Of a stretch of DNA of 64,000 nucleotides, positions 19,262-30,400 are shown in pieces (position 1 is the stretch's first letter; every line of letters begins with the position of its first letter). The notes beneath the pieces are model-generated. The model had not been told where the DNA came from and did no database searches. It saw only the letters and a program-made list of their open reading frames with translations. The position numbers and the translations under genes were made by a program. This stretch comes from Brachyspira suanatina (GTDB lineage: Bacteria; Spirochaetota; Brachyspiria; Brachyspirales; Brachyspiraceae). The stretch covers positions 682,001 through 746,000 of the forward strand of contig NZ_CVLB01000001.1 in the NCBI RefSeq assembly GCF_001049755.1. Direction: 5' to 3'.

Positions 19262-19777
19262 ATGAGAATAATTGAAATTGTTGATTATGATCCTAATTGG
19301 AAGAATTTATATAGAGAGGAAGAATCAAAAATAAAAAATATTATCAATGATATACTCATAATCATTCATCATATAGGAAGCACATCAATAGAAAATTTAA
19401 AAGCAAAACCTATTATAGATATATTAGCTGTAGTTGATGATATAAATAAAGTTGATAGTTATAATGATGATTTTGCTAATATTGGTTATAAAGCTATGGG
19501 AGAAAATGGAATAGAGAATAGAAGATTTTTTATGAAAGATTATATTGATGATAACAGTACACAAAAAAGATTTTCCCATATACATATATTTGATATTAAT
19601 AATAAATTCGATATTGAAAGGCATTTAGCTTTCAGAGATTTTTTAAGAGCTAATAAAAATATTGCTGAAGAATATGTTAAAATAAAATTAGAAGCTTTGA
19701 AAAATTGTAATAATGATATTGAATTATATTGTAATTATAAAGATAAATTTATAAAAGACATAGAAAAAAGGCGTTAG
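19262..19777 (+). CDS. GrpB/UPF0157 family protein (nucleotidyltransferase-like)
   Basis: 171 aa. The GrpB family has a nucleotidyltransferase-like fold; the signature [19 protein letters not shown] (residues 37-55, after the ATG start) contains the conserved GS(T)S(I) segment and the Asp of the fold, and SHIHIFD is the later histidine motif. Substrate unknown; in other bacteria the domain is fused to dephospho-CoA kinase. The start is ATG 19262, with GGAG at 19251-19254 seven bases before it; the in-frame TTG at 19256 is too close to that site. Transcription probably starts in the repeat end just upstream. It is convergent with the ATPase-nuclease pair. Confidence 0.8.
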   Translation: MRIIEIVDYDPNWKNLYREEESKIKNIINDILIIIHHIGSTSIENLKAKPIIDILAVVDDINKVDSYNDDFANIGYKAMGENGIENRRFFMKDYIDDNSTQKRFSHIHIFDINNKFDIERHLAFRDFLRANKNIAEEYVKIKLEALKNCNNDIELYCNYKDKFIKDIEKRR

Positions 19778-19924
19778 AATTTTATAGAAAGAATTTATAA
19801 ATACTATGAGATATTGTTTTATTAAATAGCTTTTAGAAAGATAACTTATTAATATACCTATATAATTTTTATATTGATTTATATAAATTGAAAAAATTTT
19901 AAATACTGATTATAAAATATCAAA

Positions 19925-20524
19925 TCAATTTATATGCACATTAATATAATTATTTTCAAATGAACTTGCATTATATGCTGTTACATTATAAAAGAATTTA
20001 TGTGAGTATTCAGTTTCTAATCTTGAAAATAAACATAGTTTTTCTAATCTATTTCTATTTTGTTCATTATATGAATAATTATTTGCACCTAATTTATCAG
20101 GTACTATTATGTAATAATTGATTTTAATAAAATTAAAATCAAATAACTGATTAAATGTATTTATCAATTGTTCTTTTTTTAATAAATTAAATAATACTAT
20201 TAAACTTTCTATTCCTTGAACTTTTAATTTATTATAATAATTATCTTTTTTACTTGTAATATTTTTGAATTCTATTAAATCTATAGTATCATTTTTTATA
20301 TGTATCATATCCACTGCTTTAAATTCTGTATTTCCATGAGTTTCTTCAGTGGATTTAAATTTTTTTGATAATTTTGCATCAAAGTTAATAGCTCTTTTAT
20401 TATTAATTAAAAATAATATTGTTTTATTTTTATCTCTATTATCTGATGAAATTTCAGTTATAGTACTGTAGCAATCTATATAATTATTTTCTAGTATGGT
20501 TTTTATTTCATTATAATCAATCAT
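19925..20524 (-). CDS. Putative PD-(D/E)xK-type nuclease partnered with an AAA ATPase
   Basis: 199 aa, not assigned to a named family. The pattern FKAVDMIHI (Asp72), IDLIEFKN (Glu85-x-Lys87) and a following helix with VQGIES (Gln103) matches the layout of PD-(D/E)xK nucleases: Asp, then ExK about 13 residues later after a beta turn, then Gln/Lys in the next helix. It starts three bases after the ATPase stop on the same strand, so the two are co-translated. A nuclease role in a defence or repair module is inferred from this motif and the partner. Without structure prediction the motif could be a coincidence. Confidence 0.5.
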   Translation of the reverse strand: MIDYNEIKTILENNYIDCYSTITEISSDNRDKNKTILFLINNKRAINFDAKLSKKFKSTEETHGNTEFKAVDMIHIKNDTIDLIEFKNITSKKDNYYNKLKVQGIESLIVLFNLLKKEQLINTFNQLFDFNFIKINYYIIVPDKLGANNYSYNEQNRNRLEKLCLFSRLETEYSHKFFYNVTAYNASSFENNYINVHIN

Positions 20525-20527
20525 ATT

Positions 20528-21850
20528 TTAACTAAGCGTATCCTTATCTAAAATATTATATGCATCGTATAATGTATCATATATTGATTTTAAATTATTA
20601 TTAACATTTTTTATTACAGCATAACCGTCATCTTGTTTTTCACTTAAATAAAAATTAGTTTTATCAGCAATTTTTTCTGACTTTTCAGAATATTTTTGTA
20701 TAGCTTCTATAAAGTACGGGCTATGAGAATTAATTAAAATTTGTATATCCAATTCTTCAGCCATTTTAACCATAAGTTTAGCATATTCAATTTGCCATTT
20801 AGGGTGTAAATGTACTTCAGGCTCATCAAGTATTAAAATATGTTTATCATTAAAAATACCAGCTTTTAAAAGTAAATCTATTATAGCAAAAGATTTTATT
20901 CCTACAGCAGTATTTGAAAGTTCTATATAGTTATTATTTTTTTTGAAAAATATTAAATCTTTGCTACTGTCGTATTCTATACTACCATTTATATTTTTTT
21001 GTATTTCATCTGATAATTTTTTTGTTTTATTTAGTTCTTCAAAAAGAAAATAATTATTGTCTGTTATATATTTTCTTCTATTCTCAATTATTTTTTTTCC
21101 TAAATCCACTAAATGATTATCTATATTATAGTTTTTTAATTTATAACGTATAATATTATTTTCTATCATATTAAATATAAACGGTGTTTCTATATATGTT
21201 ATATCAGAGGCATACACATTTCCTATTAATTCATCACCATTAAATTGATCATAGATGATATATATATTTATAATTTTATTATTATCTTCTAATATAGATA
21301 TATTTGATTTTTCACAATTAAAAGATTGCACATTATTTTTTAATTCATTTGATATATGCTGTTTTATACTATAATACTTTATTTCATTAATATTTGGTTT
21401 ATTACTTAATATATTAAAATATTCTTTTATATCATTTTCTATACAGTTATATAAATCATATTCCTGAAGATTTTTTTTATATTCTTTAAAAAAATTATTA
21501 TTTAAATTATTTGTATCAAAAATAAAATGTTCTAATATTTCACTTATATATTGCTGAAATCCTACAAAATCTAAGTCTCTTATTCTAATTAAAGAATGTT
21601 CATCTTTGCATTTTTTTAAAAATTCGTTTTCTAATTTTCTTACTATATTTCTTAATATTGGATATATTTTTATTTCTTCAACATATTCTTTATAGTTTTT
21701 TTCAGCATTGTTTAAACCAGCAACAACAGAATACAAAGCCTTTCCTACTGTACTTTTACCTGTATCATTTTCGCCTGCTATTAAAGTAAGTCCGTCTAAT
21801 ATGATATCAGCCTCTTTTATCATTCCTATATTTCTTAATTGAAGTTCCAT
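20528..21850 (-). CDS. AAA_15/OLD-like ATPase, probable defence or repair protein
   Basis: 440 aa, an SMC/ABC-like ATPase related to the OLD and RecF families. Walker A GENDTGKST at residues 26-34, a central coiled, asparagine-rich insert (about 70-300), a signature-like LSNTAVGIKSF near 313, Walker B ILILDEPEVHLHP at 338-350 and the switch region SHSPYFIEAI at 375-384. Unlike GajA of Gabija or classical OLD proteins, no TOPRIM domain follows; the protein ends about 55 residues after the switch. The next gene, three bases downstream, could supply the nuclease. Ribosome binding site GGA seven bases before the ATG. Confidence 0.82.
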   Translation of the reverse strand: MELQLRNIGMIKEADIILDGLTLIAGENDTGKSTVGKALYSVVAGLNNAEKNYKEYVEEIKIYPILRNIVRKLENEFLKKCKDEHSLIRIRDLDFVGFQQYISEILEHFIFDTNNLNNNFFKEYKKNLQEYDLYNCIENDIKEYFNILSNKPNINEIKYYSIKQHISNELKNNVQSFNCEKSNISILEDNNKIINIYIIYDQFNGDELIGNVYASDITYIETPFIFNMIENNIIRYKLKNYNIDNHLVDLGKKIIENRRKYITDNNYFLFEELNKTKKLSDEIQKNINGSIEYDSSKDLIFFKKNNNYIELSNTAVGIKSFAIIDLLLKAGIFNDKHILILDEPEVHLHPKWQIEYAKLMVKMAEELDIQILINSHSPYFIEAIQKYSEKSEKIADKTNFYLSEKQDDGYAVIKNVNNNLKSIYDTLYDAYNILDKDTLS

Positions 21851-22020
21851 ATTGATTCCAAATATATATTAAATAATTTTGAAAATTATATTCGTTTCAA
21901 TTTTGTATTTTATATAAAGTTAAGATTATTTAATATGTTAATGCACAAAAATTTATGTCTGTAAAATTAATTATTTATAATTATTTTGGTATTAATAAAT
22001 ACACTACAAATTAATATTGA

Positions 22021-22101
22021 GAGTGTAAATATGCAGCCTTTTTGCTTCTTTGTGGCAACAAAATAAGTGGGGGTGTGGGGGCTAGTCCCCACAAATACAT
22101 A
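22021..22101 (-). repeat. Partial GC-rich dispersed repeat core
   Basis: Inverted relative to the copies at 43.8 and 61.8 kb. It shares the block containing GGGGGTGTGGGGGCTAG and the segment AAAAGGCTGCAT (read on the minus strand). No promoter-like end is present. The remaining 260 bases between the ATPase and amidase genes hold nothing recognisable. Confidence 0.55.
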
Positions 22102-22195
22102 AAAATTATAAATAAAAAATAAACTTATTAATAAAATTTAATTCTATACTTTAACTATATACAAAATTGTAACGATTATATTATATATTAAAAAA

Positions 22196-23143
22196 TTATT
22201 TTGTAAAACCTTTAGTCTTTTCAAAAAGTTCTATGTATTGTTTTATACCTTCAGCTGTAGCTTTTACCATTTTGAGTCTTGTCTCTTTGGTATTCATAAA
22301 CTTGGCATCTTCTGGGTTTGTTATGAATCCTAATTCTATTAATGTTGAAGGCATAACGGCACCTTTAAGAACATAAAATAAAGCATTCTGTACAGGTTTA
22401 GTTCTTCTTGCCACTCCTGAAACTTTAAGAACTTGTTCTGTTATTGATTCAGCTAATAATTTGCTTTCTTTCTGATACTGTTCTATAAGCATAGAGTTAT
22501 GAGTTATCTGTGATGAATCTTTTTCATATTTTGAAGTGTCTATATTATCAAATTTTACCAAAGCCTCATTTTCAAACATTGATACTGCTCTTGCATATTC
22601 GCTTGACTCCTGAGCACTAACAAAATAAGCCTCAAAACCTCTAGCACTTGGACTGAATGAAGCATTGGCATGAACACTAACAAATAAGGCATTTTTTGCT
22701 TTATCAGTATTTATTTTTGCAGCATCATTAGCTATTTCAAAACGCTTTTCAAGAGTAGGGTAGGTGTCTCCTGTTCTTGTAAGTACAATTTTGACATTAG
22801 GAAGCAAATCCTCTAATTCTTCTTTTAACTCTAATGAAAAGGCTAAAACTATATCTTTTTCAAATAATTTATTTACTCCAACAGCTCCTGGGTCTTTTCC
22901 TCCATGGCCTGGATCTATAATTATTGTAGATATAGTTTTCTCGCTGAATTTACTTACAGCAGGATTAAAAGCCTCTTTCAAATCTTCTACTTTTATATTT
23001 AAATTATTTAGTTTTATCTTATCATTATTTTGCGGATAAAGTAAATAACACGTATTAAACAGAGCTAATACAGTAATTAATAGTAATGTTATTCTTCGTC
23101 CTCTTTGATTTCCTCCGAATAACCACAATCTTCCTTGATACAA
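22196..23143 (-). CDS. N-acetylmuramoyl-L-alanine amidase (Amidase_3)
   Basis: Zinc-dependent peptidoglycan amidase of the AmiA/AmiC/CwlM type, 315 aa. Catalytic and zinc motifs: IDPGHGGKDPGA (His near 79), then FEKDIVL with the zinc glutamate, SVHANA with the second His, and STLIELGFITNPED with the catalytic Glu. An N-terminal hydrophobic stretch (about 19-37) is a signal anchor, so it acts in the periplasm. The frame as drawn overlaps topA by 55 bases, and the first 17 residues are charged and unlike a signal peptide. The real start may be a non-ATG codon just after the topA stop; an AGAGG site lies at the overlap. Confidence 0.88.
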   Translation of the reverse strand: MYQGRLWLFGGNQRGRRITLLLITVLALFNTCYLLYPQNNDKIKLNNLNIKVEDLKEAFNPAVSKFSEKTISTIIIDPGHGGKDPGAVGVNKLFEKDIVLAFSLELKEELEDLLPNVKIVLTRTGDTYPTLEKRFEIANDAAKINTDKAKNALFVSVHANASFSPSARGFEAYFVSAQESSEYARAVSMFENEALVKFDNIDTSKYEKDSSQITHNSMLIEQYQKESKLLAESITEQVLKVSGVARRTKPVQNALFYVLKGAVMPSTLIELGFITNPEDAKFMNTKETRLKMVKATAEGIKQYIELFEKTKGFTK

Positions 23144-25239
23144 ACTTTAAACAATCCTTTGTTTTTAATATTCTTCTCAACCATAAGTCCTCCGCATTTA
23201 GGACAAGGTTCTTGAAGAGGTTTATCCCAACTTACAAAATCGCATTTAGGATAATTAGAACAACCATAGAATTCTCTTCCTCTTTTTGAACGTTTTAATG
23301 TTATATCGCCTCCGCATTTAGGACAAACGCCAAAAGATATTCCTTTAGTGTTTTTACATTCAGGGAATCCGGAACAAGCTATGAAATATCCATATCTTCC
23401 CAAACGCTTAATCATCTTCTTACCGCATTTTTCACATACAAAATCAGTTTCTTCATTGAAAAAATCTTTCATATTATTGATATTTTCAGTAGCTGTTTTC
23501 AATGTATCCAAAAAATGAGGATAGAATTCTTTTAATATATTATTCCATTCTATATTATCGTCTTCTATTTTATCAAGTTTACTTTCCATGTCAGCAGTAA
23601 AGTTAATATTTACAAGTTCAGGGAAATTTTCGCTTATAAGCTCATTAACAAGTTTTCCTAATTCTGTAGGTACTAATTGTTTTCCTTTTCTCTGTACATA
23701 ATGCCTTGATATAATTGTTTTAATAGTTGGAGCATAAGTAGAAGGTCTTCCTATTCCTGATTCTTCTAATATTTTTACTAATGAAGCATCTGTATATCTT
23801 GGAGGAGGTGTTGTGAAATGCTGCTGAGGATTATTTTCAACAAATTCACATACATCGTCTTTTGATAAATTAGGCATTTTTGAAGCTTTTTCTTTGTCTT
23901 CTTTATCTATTGTAAGAACTTTCATAAATCCGTCAAATTCTATTTTTGAAGAAGAAAGAGAAAACTCACAATCGCCTGCAACTATTATAGCTCTTGTATT
24001 TTTCATTTTTGCAGGAAGCATTTGAGATGATACAAATCTCTCCCATATAAGTTTATACAGTTTATATTGATCTGTTTTCAAATATTCTTTTATGCTATCA
24101 GGAGTTAAAAATACATTAGTAGGTCTTATAGCTTCGTGAGCATCCTGAGCATTCTTTTTTACTGAATATGTAGGAGGTTCAGGAGGTAAATAATTACTTC
24201 CGTATTCTTTTTCTATAAACTCTTTAGCCTGTTCTTGAGCAACAGGGGATATCCTTACACTATCCGTACGCATATAAGTTATTAAACCAGTTGCCTCTCC
24301 TGCAATGTCAACACCTTCATAAAGTGATTGTGCTACCTGCATAGTTTTTGAAGCACTGTATCCTAATGCACTGCTTGCCGCCTGTTGAAGTTTACTTGTA
24401 GTATATGGAGCTGTAGGGTTTCTTAATCTGTCTTTTACCTCTATGCTTGCAACAGTATAAGTTTTGTCTTTAAGATGTTCCATTATATCTTCAACATCTT
24501 GTTTAGTTTTTAAATCAGGCTTTTCACCTTTATATTTTTGAAGTTCTGCTAAAAACTCTTTATTTTTATGCTTTAAAAATACTCCGAAAGTCCAGTATTC
24601 AACAGGTACAAAAGTTTCAATTTCATCTTCTCTATTACATATTATAAGTAAAGCTACATTCTGTACTCTTCCTGCAGAAAGCCCTCTTTTAATCTTATCC
24701 CAAAGCAAAGGGCTTAAATTATAACCTATAAGTCTGTCTAATACTCTCCTTGCTTTTTGAGCATTAACTTTTGCAATATCTATATCTCTAGGCTGATCGA
24801 TAGCCTCTTTTAAAGCATCTTTTGTTATCTCATGAAATACTATTCTTTTTATAGGTACAGCAGAGTTTACGCCTCTGATTTTATTTCCTATATGCCAAGC
24901 TATACTTTCTCCCTCTCTATCATCGTCGGCAGCTAACAATACTTCTTCCGCTTTTTTTGCCTCTTTTTTCAAATCATTTAATATTTTGGCTCTTCCTCTT
25001 ATAGTAATGTATTCAGGTTCAAATCCATGATCTACATCTATAGCCAGTCTACTTCTAGGCAAATCTATTAAATGCCCCATTGATGACATTACAAGATAAT
25101 CAGAGCCTAAATATCTATTAATTGTTTTAGCTTTCGCCGGAGACTCCACTATAACAAGTTTTTTCTTTTTAGACTCTTTTTTATCTTTTGTCTTTTTACT
25201 TGCTGTTTTTTTTACTTTTTCCTCTGTTGTTGTAGCCAT
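23089..25239 (-). CDS. topA: DNA topoisomerase I
   Basis: Type IA topoisomerase relaxing negative supercoils, 716 aa. A lysine-rich leader (1-28) precedes the TOPRIM domain (LVIVESPAKAKTI, then AADDDREGE). The active-site tyrosine is near residue 322 in GLITYMRTDS. Three C-terminal four-cysteine zinc ribbons follow: CEKCGKK...C, CPKCGGD...C and CPKCGGL...C, with FIACSGFPEC and FYGCSNYPKC visible. A ribosome binding site (AAGGAG) precedes the ATG. Downstream of dprA on the same strand, with 42 bases between; this dprA-topA order is common in bacteria. Confidence 0.97.
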   Translation of the reverse strand: MATTTEEKVKKTASKKTKDKKESKKKKLVIVESPAKAKTINRYLGSDYLVMSSMGHLIDLPRSRLAIDVDHGFEPEYITIRGRAKILNDLKKEAKKAEEVLLAADDDREGESIAWHIGNKIRGVNSAVPIKRIVFHEITKDALKEAIDQPRDIDIAKVNAQKARRVLDRLIGYNLSPLLWDKIKRGLSAGRVQNVALLIICNREDEIETFVPVEYWTFGVFLKHKNKEFLAELQKYKGEKPDLKTKQDVEDIMEHLKDKTYTVASIEVKDRLRNPTAPYTTSKLQQAASSALGYSASKTMQVAQSLYEGVDIAGEATGLITYMRTDSVRISPVAQEQAKEFIEKEYGSNYLPPEPPTYSVKKNAQDAHEAIRPTNVFLTPDSIKEYLKTDQYKLYKLIWERFVSSQMLPAKMKNTRAIIVAGDCEFSLSSSKIEFDGFMKVLTIDKEDKEKASKMPNLSKDDVCEFVENNPQQHFTTPPPRYTDASLVKILEESGIGRPSTYAPTIKTIISRHYVQRKGKQLVPTELGKLVNELISENFPELVNINFTADMESKLDKIEDDNIEWNNILKEFYPHFLDTLKTATENINNMKDFFNEETDFVCEKCGKKMIKRLGRYGYFIACSGFPECKNTKGISFGVCPKCGGDITLKRSKRGREFYGCSNYPKCDFVSWDKPLQEPCPKCGGLMVEKNIKNKGLFKVCIKEDCGYSEEIKEDEE

Positions 25240-25281
25240 AGTTAAATCTCCTTTTATAAATCCTAAAGTTATATATATTTT

Positions 25282-26556
25282 TTATTTTTCTATAGTATAA
25301 TATTTTCCTGAAAGCTGCTTTATAATTCCTTTTATCTCTAATTGCATCAGCATAGAAGTTACAGTCTGCACTTTCATTTTGCTTTCCTCTATAACTTCAT
25401 CAATATGTATTTTATCATTTTGTTTTATTATATTATAAAGCAATGCCTCATCTTCCTGTAAAGTACTTATAATAGATTCATCATTTTGTTTTGATATTTT
25501 ATTTTTTTTCTTTTCCTTTTTATCTTTTACTTCTTCTTTTTTTATTTCTTTCTTTTCTTTACTATTATTGCTTTCACTTTTTATAGAATCATTTTTTAAA
25601 GATTTAGATTTTATATCTCCGCCCTCAAAATATTTTAATTTCATCTTCACATAATCATCATCATTTGAGAATATTGAATCAAAATCTTCAAGTATATCCA
25701 TATAATTATATGCTATTTTAGCACCGTCTTTATATAGTTTATGATTTCCAAAATAACAGCTTTTCTTTTCATCATAAGGTGCAATATAAACATCTCTTCC
25801 TTGATTAAGAGCATAATCAACAGTAATTAAAGCACCGGATTTGCTTGCAGCTTCAACCATAACAACTGCATAAGAAAGTCCTGATATTATTCTGTTTCTT
25901 CTAGGGAAATTCATTCTGTCAGGTTTTCTTCCCACTTCAAATTCGCTTACTATCAATCCTTTTTCTGATAATTTGTTATATATCTGCAAATTTTCAGAAG
26001 GATAAACATTATCAATTCCATTTCCTAAAACAGCCACAGTATTAATATGAGATGATATTGCCCCAAGATGTGCTTCTCTATCAACTCCTTTAGCCATTCC
26101 TGATACAACAGATATATTCAAAGATGATAATTTACTAGCAAGCTCAAAAGAATATTTATGGCTTTCATTTGTAGGCTCTCTAGTACCTACTATTGCTATA
26201 GCATTTCTTCTTAGCTTTTTTAAATCTCCCTTATAATAAAGTATATAAGGCGGATTATCTATTTGTTTTAAATTAAATGGATAATCTTCATCAAATAAAC
26301 TTAATATTCCTATACCATAGTTATTTGATTTTTCTACTATTGTATTTGCTTTATCTAATATTTCATTTTTATCAAAATTACCTATTTGAGATTTAAATTT
26401 TTTTTCTAATAATTCTTTTATATTTTCTTCTTTATCATCAAAAATATTTTCTACAGATTCATAATGATTTATAAGTTCGGATATTCTTTTATCTCCTACT
26501 TTATCAATTTGATTCAAGGCAATCAAATAAGTTTTAACATCATTATTTTTATTCAA
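25282..26556 (-). CDS. dprA: DNA-processing protein DprA
   Basis: Loads RecA onto incoming single-stranded DNA during natural transformation and is widely kept even in non-competent bacteria. 424 aa. Rossmann-like core with AIVGTREPTNES, SGMAKGVDREAHLGAI, NGIDNVYP and FPRRNRIISGLS. A lysine/serine-rich linker (about 315-355) joins it to a C-terminal winged helix (DEALLYNIIKQ ... QLSGKYYTI). The frame begins with TTG, preceded by AGGA at about 8 bases and overlapping the stop of the upstream lipoprotein gene by four bases, so it is translationally coupled. Confidence 0.95.
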   Translation of the reverse strand: MNKNNDVKTYLIALNQIDKVGDKRISELINHYESVENIFDDKEENIKELLEKKFKSQIGNFDKNEILDKANTIVEKSNNYGIGILSLFDEDYPFNLKQIDNPPYILYYKGDLKKLRRNAIAIVGTREPTNESHKYSFELASKLSSLNISVVSGMAKGVDREAHLGAISSHINTVAVLGNGIDNVYPSENLQIYNKLSEKGLIVSEFEVGRKPDRMNFPRRNRIISGLSYAVVMVEAASKSGALITVDYALNQGRDVYIAPYDEKKSCYFGNHKLYKDGAKIAYNYMDILEDFDSIFSNDDDYVKMKLKYFEGGDIKSKSLKNDSIKSESNNSKEKKEIKKEEVKDKKEKKKNKISKQNDESIISTLQEDEALLYNIIKQNDKIHIDEVIEESKMKVQTVTSMLMQLEIKGIIKQLSGKYYTIEK

Positions 26557-27266
26557 TTTCTCTGTCCTATAATTTGCTCAATATTTTTTAACACTGTTTC
26601 TTTTACATTATTTTCAACAGGCAGATTGAGTATTTTTCTATAAGCTGTTACAGCTTCATTATAATTTCCCCTGCTATATTGTATTCTTGCTAATAACATT
26701 AAATAATCTGCATTATCAGGACTCATTTCAACAGCTTTTTTTATATTTTCAAATGCTTCTTCATAATTTTCTTTTTGTATTCCCTGTAATGAAGCTAAAG
26801 CAGCATAATAATTTGCATTATTAGGATCTTTACTTATAGCAAAAGTTATATTACTTTCAGCTCTTTGTATGAAATTGCTTTTTTTCTCCTGAGTATCAGC
26901 ACTTTCTGCTAAATTGGCATAAGATAAACCTAATCCATATCTTAAATATGGGCTATTAGGCAGTATTTTTAAAGCCTCATTAAAATATTTTGCTGAATAT
27001 CCATACTGCTGTTTTACCAAACTTCTTTCTCCCAATGTTCTATATACAGATGCTAGTCTATCCTGAGCATATATTTTCTGATTTATAATGTCATTGTAAG
27101 TGGAAGTTATTTCAAGCAGAGCTTTATCATCATCTGCATTTTTTCCTTTTTCATATAAATTATAGGCTCTATTTAAATTAAACCTATTAAAAATTACCTG
27201 TTTATCACATGATATGATAGATAAAAAACAAATTATTAATGTAAAATATTTAAAAATTACTTCCAT
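26553..27266 (-). CDS. TPR-repeat lipoprotein
   Basis: 237 aa with a lipoprotein signal (FTLIICFLSIISC, lipid-modified Cys) followed by tandem tetratricopeptide repeats, e.g. AKYFNEALKILPNSPYLRYG and AFENIKKAVEMSPDNADYLM. TPR lipoproteins are scaffolds for envelope complexes; no specific partner can be named. The start is ATG 27266, five bases after AGGA; the in-frame GTG at 27278 overlaps this ribosome binding site and is not preferred. First gene of a lipoprotein-dprA-topA-amidase run on the minus strand. Confidence 0.85.
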   Translation of the reverse strand: MEVIFKYFTLIICFLSIISCDKQVIFNRFNLNRAYNLYEKGKNADDDKALLEITSTYNDIINQKIYAQDRLASVYRTLGERSLVKQQYGYSAKYFNEALKILPNSPYLRYGLGLSYANLAESADTQEKKSNFIQRAESNITFAISKDPNNANYYAALASLQGIQKENYEEAFENIKKAVEMSPDNADYLMLLARIQYSRGNYNEAVTAYRKILNLPVENNVKETVLKNIEQIIGQRN

Positions 27267-27409
27267 TATTTTCCTCACAATTATAATATATACAATATAA
27301 TAGAAAAAAGTAAAGAAAATTATTAATATAATAGAAATAATTAATAAAAATATATCATTATAATATAAAAATATACTGTATTTTTTATGTAAAATTTGAT
27401 ATTCGTAAT

Positions 27410-30400
27410 TTATTTTAAGAATATAATATCTGTTTTTATTTTATTTTTATCTATATCAGCATTATTTGTTTTCGTAACTTCTTCAAACATAAACTTATAA
27501 ATATTTAATTGATCTTGATATTTATTTATATTATATTCGCTTTCTTCTGATACTTTATAGTCTAGTATATAATATTCATCATTTTTATTTTTAGTTATGA
27601 TATCAATTTTTCCAGTTATTAATTTTTTTCCGTTATCATGTTGATATGTATGCTCTCTTGATACTATTTCCTCATTTCCATTGAGTATATTTTGTATATG
27701 ATGATTTTCAAATAGCTTTTTGAATGCTGTGTTCAAACTTTCTGTTAATTGCTCTTTGCTATAATGATTATTGCTTTTTATTATATATGATTTTACTTTT
27801 TCAAGATATTCTTCTTTTTCTTTTTTATATTTATCAAAATTAAAATATTCAAGCATTTTGTGTATTATTATTCCTATATCTTTATATGATATAACCTCTA
27901 TATCTTCATTATATTCATTATCTGTGTTATTTATATCATTTTCTAGTTTTGATATTTTTCTATTTAGAAGATCAGATATGTTAACATAATTTTTATTAAG
28001 TTTATTATTTTTATTTAAGGACGGATTAATATTTTTTATATATTCATTATTATTTTCTTTTTTGTTTTCTTTTGAAAGGCTATTAATTTTTTGTTTTATT
28101 AATTCTGCATCTGTAATATTTGTTTCTTCTTTTGGTATTATAGAAAGACCATATAAATATGAATCAATAAACTTATTTTCTATATCATCAATTTTTATTA
28201 AGCCTTCAGTATCTTCACTTATTGCATCAGATTTATAATTTTTTATTGTATCATTGAGATATTTATTTAAATATGATCTGTAGGTCTCTCCTTTAGAATG
28301 TTCTCCTGATAGTGTTAGATTATTAGAAGCTCTAGTCAAAGCAACATATAGTAATCTTCTTTTTTCTGATATCTCACTGATTTTATTTTTTTCTGTATTT
28401 GATGCTGAGAAATCTATACTATAGTGTTTATTTTTTACAGGAAGTTTTATAAAAGATGAATCTTCTATAAAATCAAAATCTGATAAATTAGGTTTTATAT
28501 AACTTCCAATTCCAGCAACAAATACATTATTAAATTCAAGTCCTTTAGATTTATGTATAGTCATTATTTTTACAGATTCAACTGATAATTTTGGTATAGC
28601 AGAATAAGGTTCATTATCATTAGTATTTTTTAGATTGAGTACAAAATCATAAATATTATTTCCGGTTTGATTTTCAAAATCATTCGCTATAGTTTTTAAT
28701 TTTTCTATATTAGCATAAGAAATTTCAGCATCATTCATAGTCATTAAATAATTATAGAAATTAGTATCAATGCATATAGTTTCTATTATTTCAGCGGCAT
28801 TCATCATAGGTATTTGACTTTCTATATTGTTTAATAATTCTTTAGCTGTTTTTAATTGATTATAATAGCTTTTTGATTTGGCTATATTTTCTATTTCTTT
28901 ATATTTATTTTCATCATAAACCATTTTTGGGAAATAATCTTTTATATCCAAATTTTTAACATACAAGCTGAATAAAAAATCTGATAGATTGCCTATATCA
29001 ATATCAAATAATTCGCTTCTAAGTATCTCAGGAAGTTTGGCATGGTCTCTTAATATTAAGTATTCTAAGAATGTTTTTATTAATACTATTTCTTCTCTTG
29101 AATAGAATTTATTTCCGCCGTCTATATAGTATGGTATTTTATAATCTGATAATGCTTTTAAATATTTATCTAATCTTTTAAATGTTTGAAGAAGTATAAC
29201 AGTGTTTTTATAATCATTGCTGTAATTATTTTTTATATATTCAGCTATAGCATAGGCCTCTAATTCTGTTTTATCATCTGCATATAAATGAATATTCTCA
29301 TCTTCTATATTATTATTGAATATTAGTAAAGATACAGCTTTATTCTCAGTTTTTTTATTATAATCCAAATCATCTTCATCTTTATAATTAATGTCATCAT
29401 TTATAAATACTGTGCTTTTGAATAAATCATTAAAGAAATCTATAAGCATAGAATTGCTTCTGTAATTATCTTTTAAATATCTTACATAATTACTGAAATT
29501 TTCTTGTACATTAGTGAATGCATTTACATCAGCATTTCTGAATCTATATATTGATTGCTTTCTGTCTCCTACTATCATCAATTTTTTATCTGTTTTTGAT
29601 TTGCTTGTTATTTCTCTTTGTCCGAATACTATTAAATTTATGAAATCAAATTGTAAAATGCTTGTGTCCTGTGCCTCATCTAGTATTAATGATGATATAT
29701 TATCTCTTATTTCTTTTGATATGGCATCGTTTTCTAATGCTTCTATAGCTTTGTACATCATATCTTCATGAGAGTATATGCCTATATTAGATTTTACTTT
29801 TTCTATATGATTGTATGTTTCTTTTATAAAATCTATTACTGCTTTATAATTTTCTTCGTTATATAATATATCTATATAATTAAGCATAGAGTTAGTGCAT
29901 TGTTTTAAATCTTCTAATACAGCTCTGAATTCATCATGTTTTGTATTTCCTAATTTGGCATCTGATACATTGCTTAATGCAATTCTAATATATTCATAAT
30001 CTTCTGATTTTAATTCCTTTGATTTTTCTTTATTTTTTATCAAATCAATTTTTTGAAGAAGAAGAGATATTCTATTTTTACATTCTGTTATAAATTTTCC
30101 GCTTTTTAAATTATCATTTATAAGTTCTATACTATAATTATATATATTATTATATAGCTTATCATATTCTTTATCATCTATTTTTATTATTTCTAATGCT
30201 CTTTCTTCAAATCTATTTATATTTTCAAGTCTTGGCTTTATTTTTAGTAAGAAATGAAGTATTCTTTGTGCAAATTTATTTTTACTGTCTTCTGTGGATA
30301 TTCTATATAGAGAGCGTATGGTTTCAGCATGTTTTGACTGTCTTAAAATATTTAAAATCTCGCTTTTTAATGTTTCCTGAATATCAATGCTATCTTCCAA

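Noticed and set aside
20528-21850. Gabija (GajA) system
   Set aside because: The ATPase lacks the C-terminal TOPRIM domain and the next gene is not a UvrD-like helicase.
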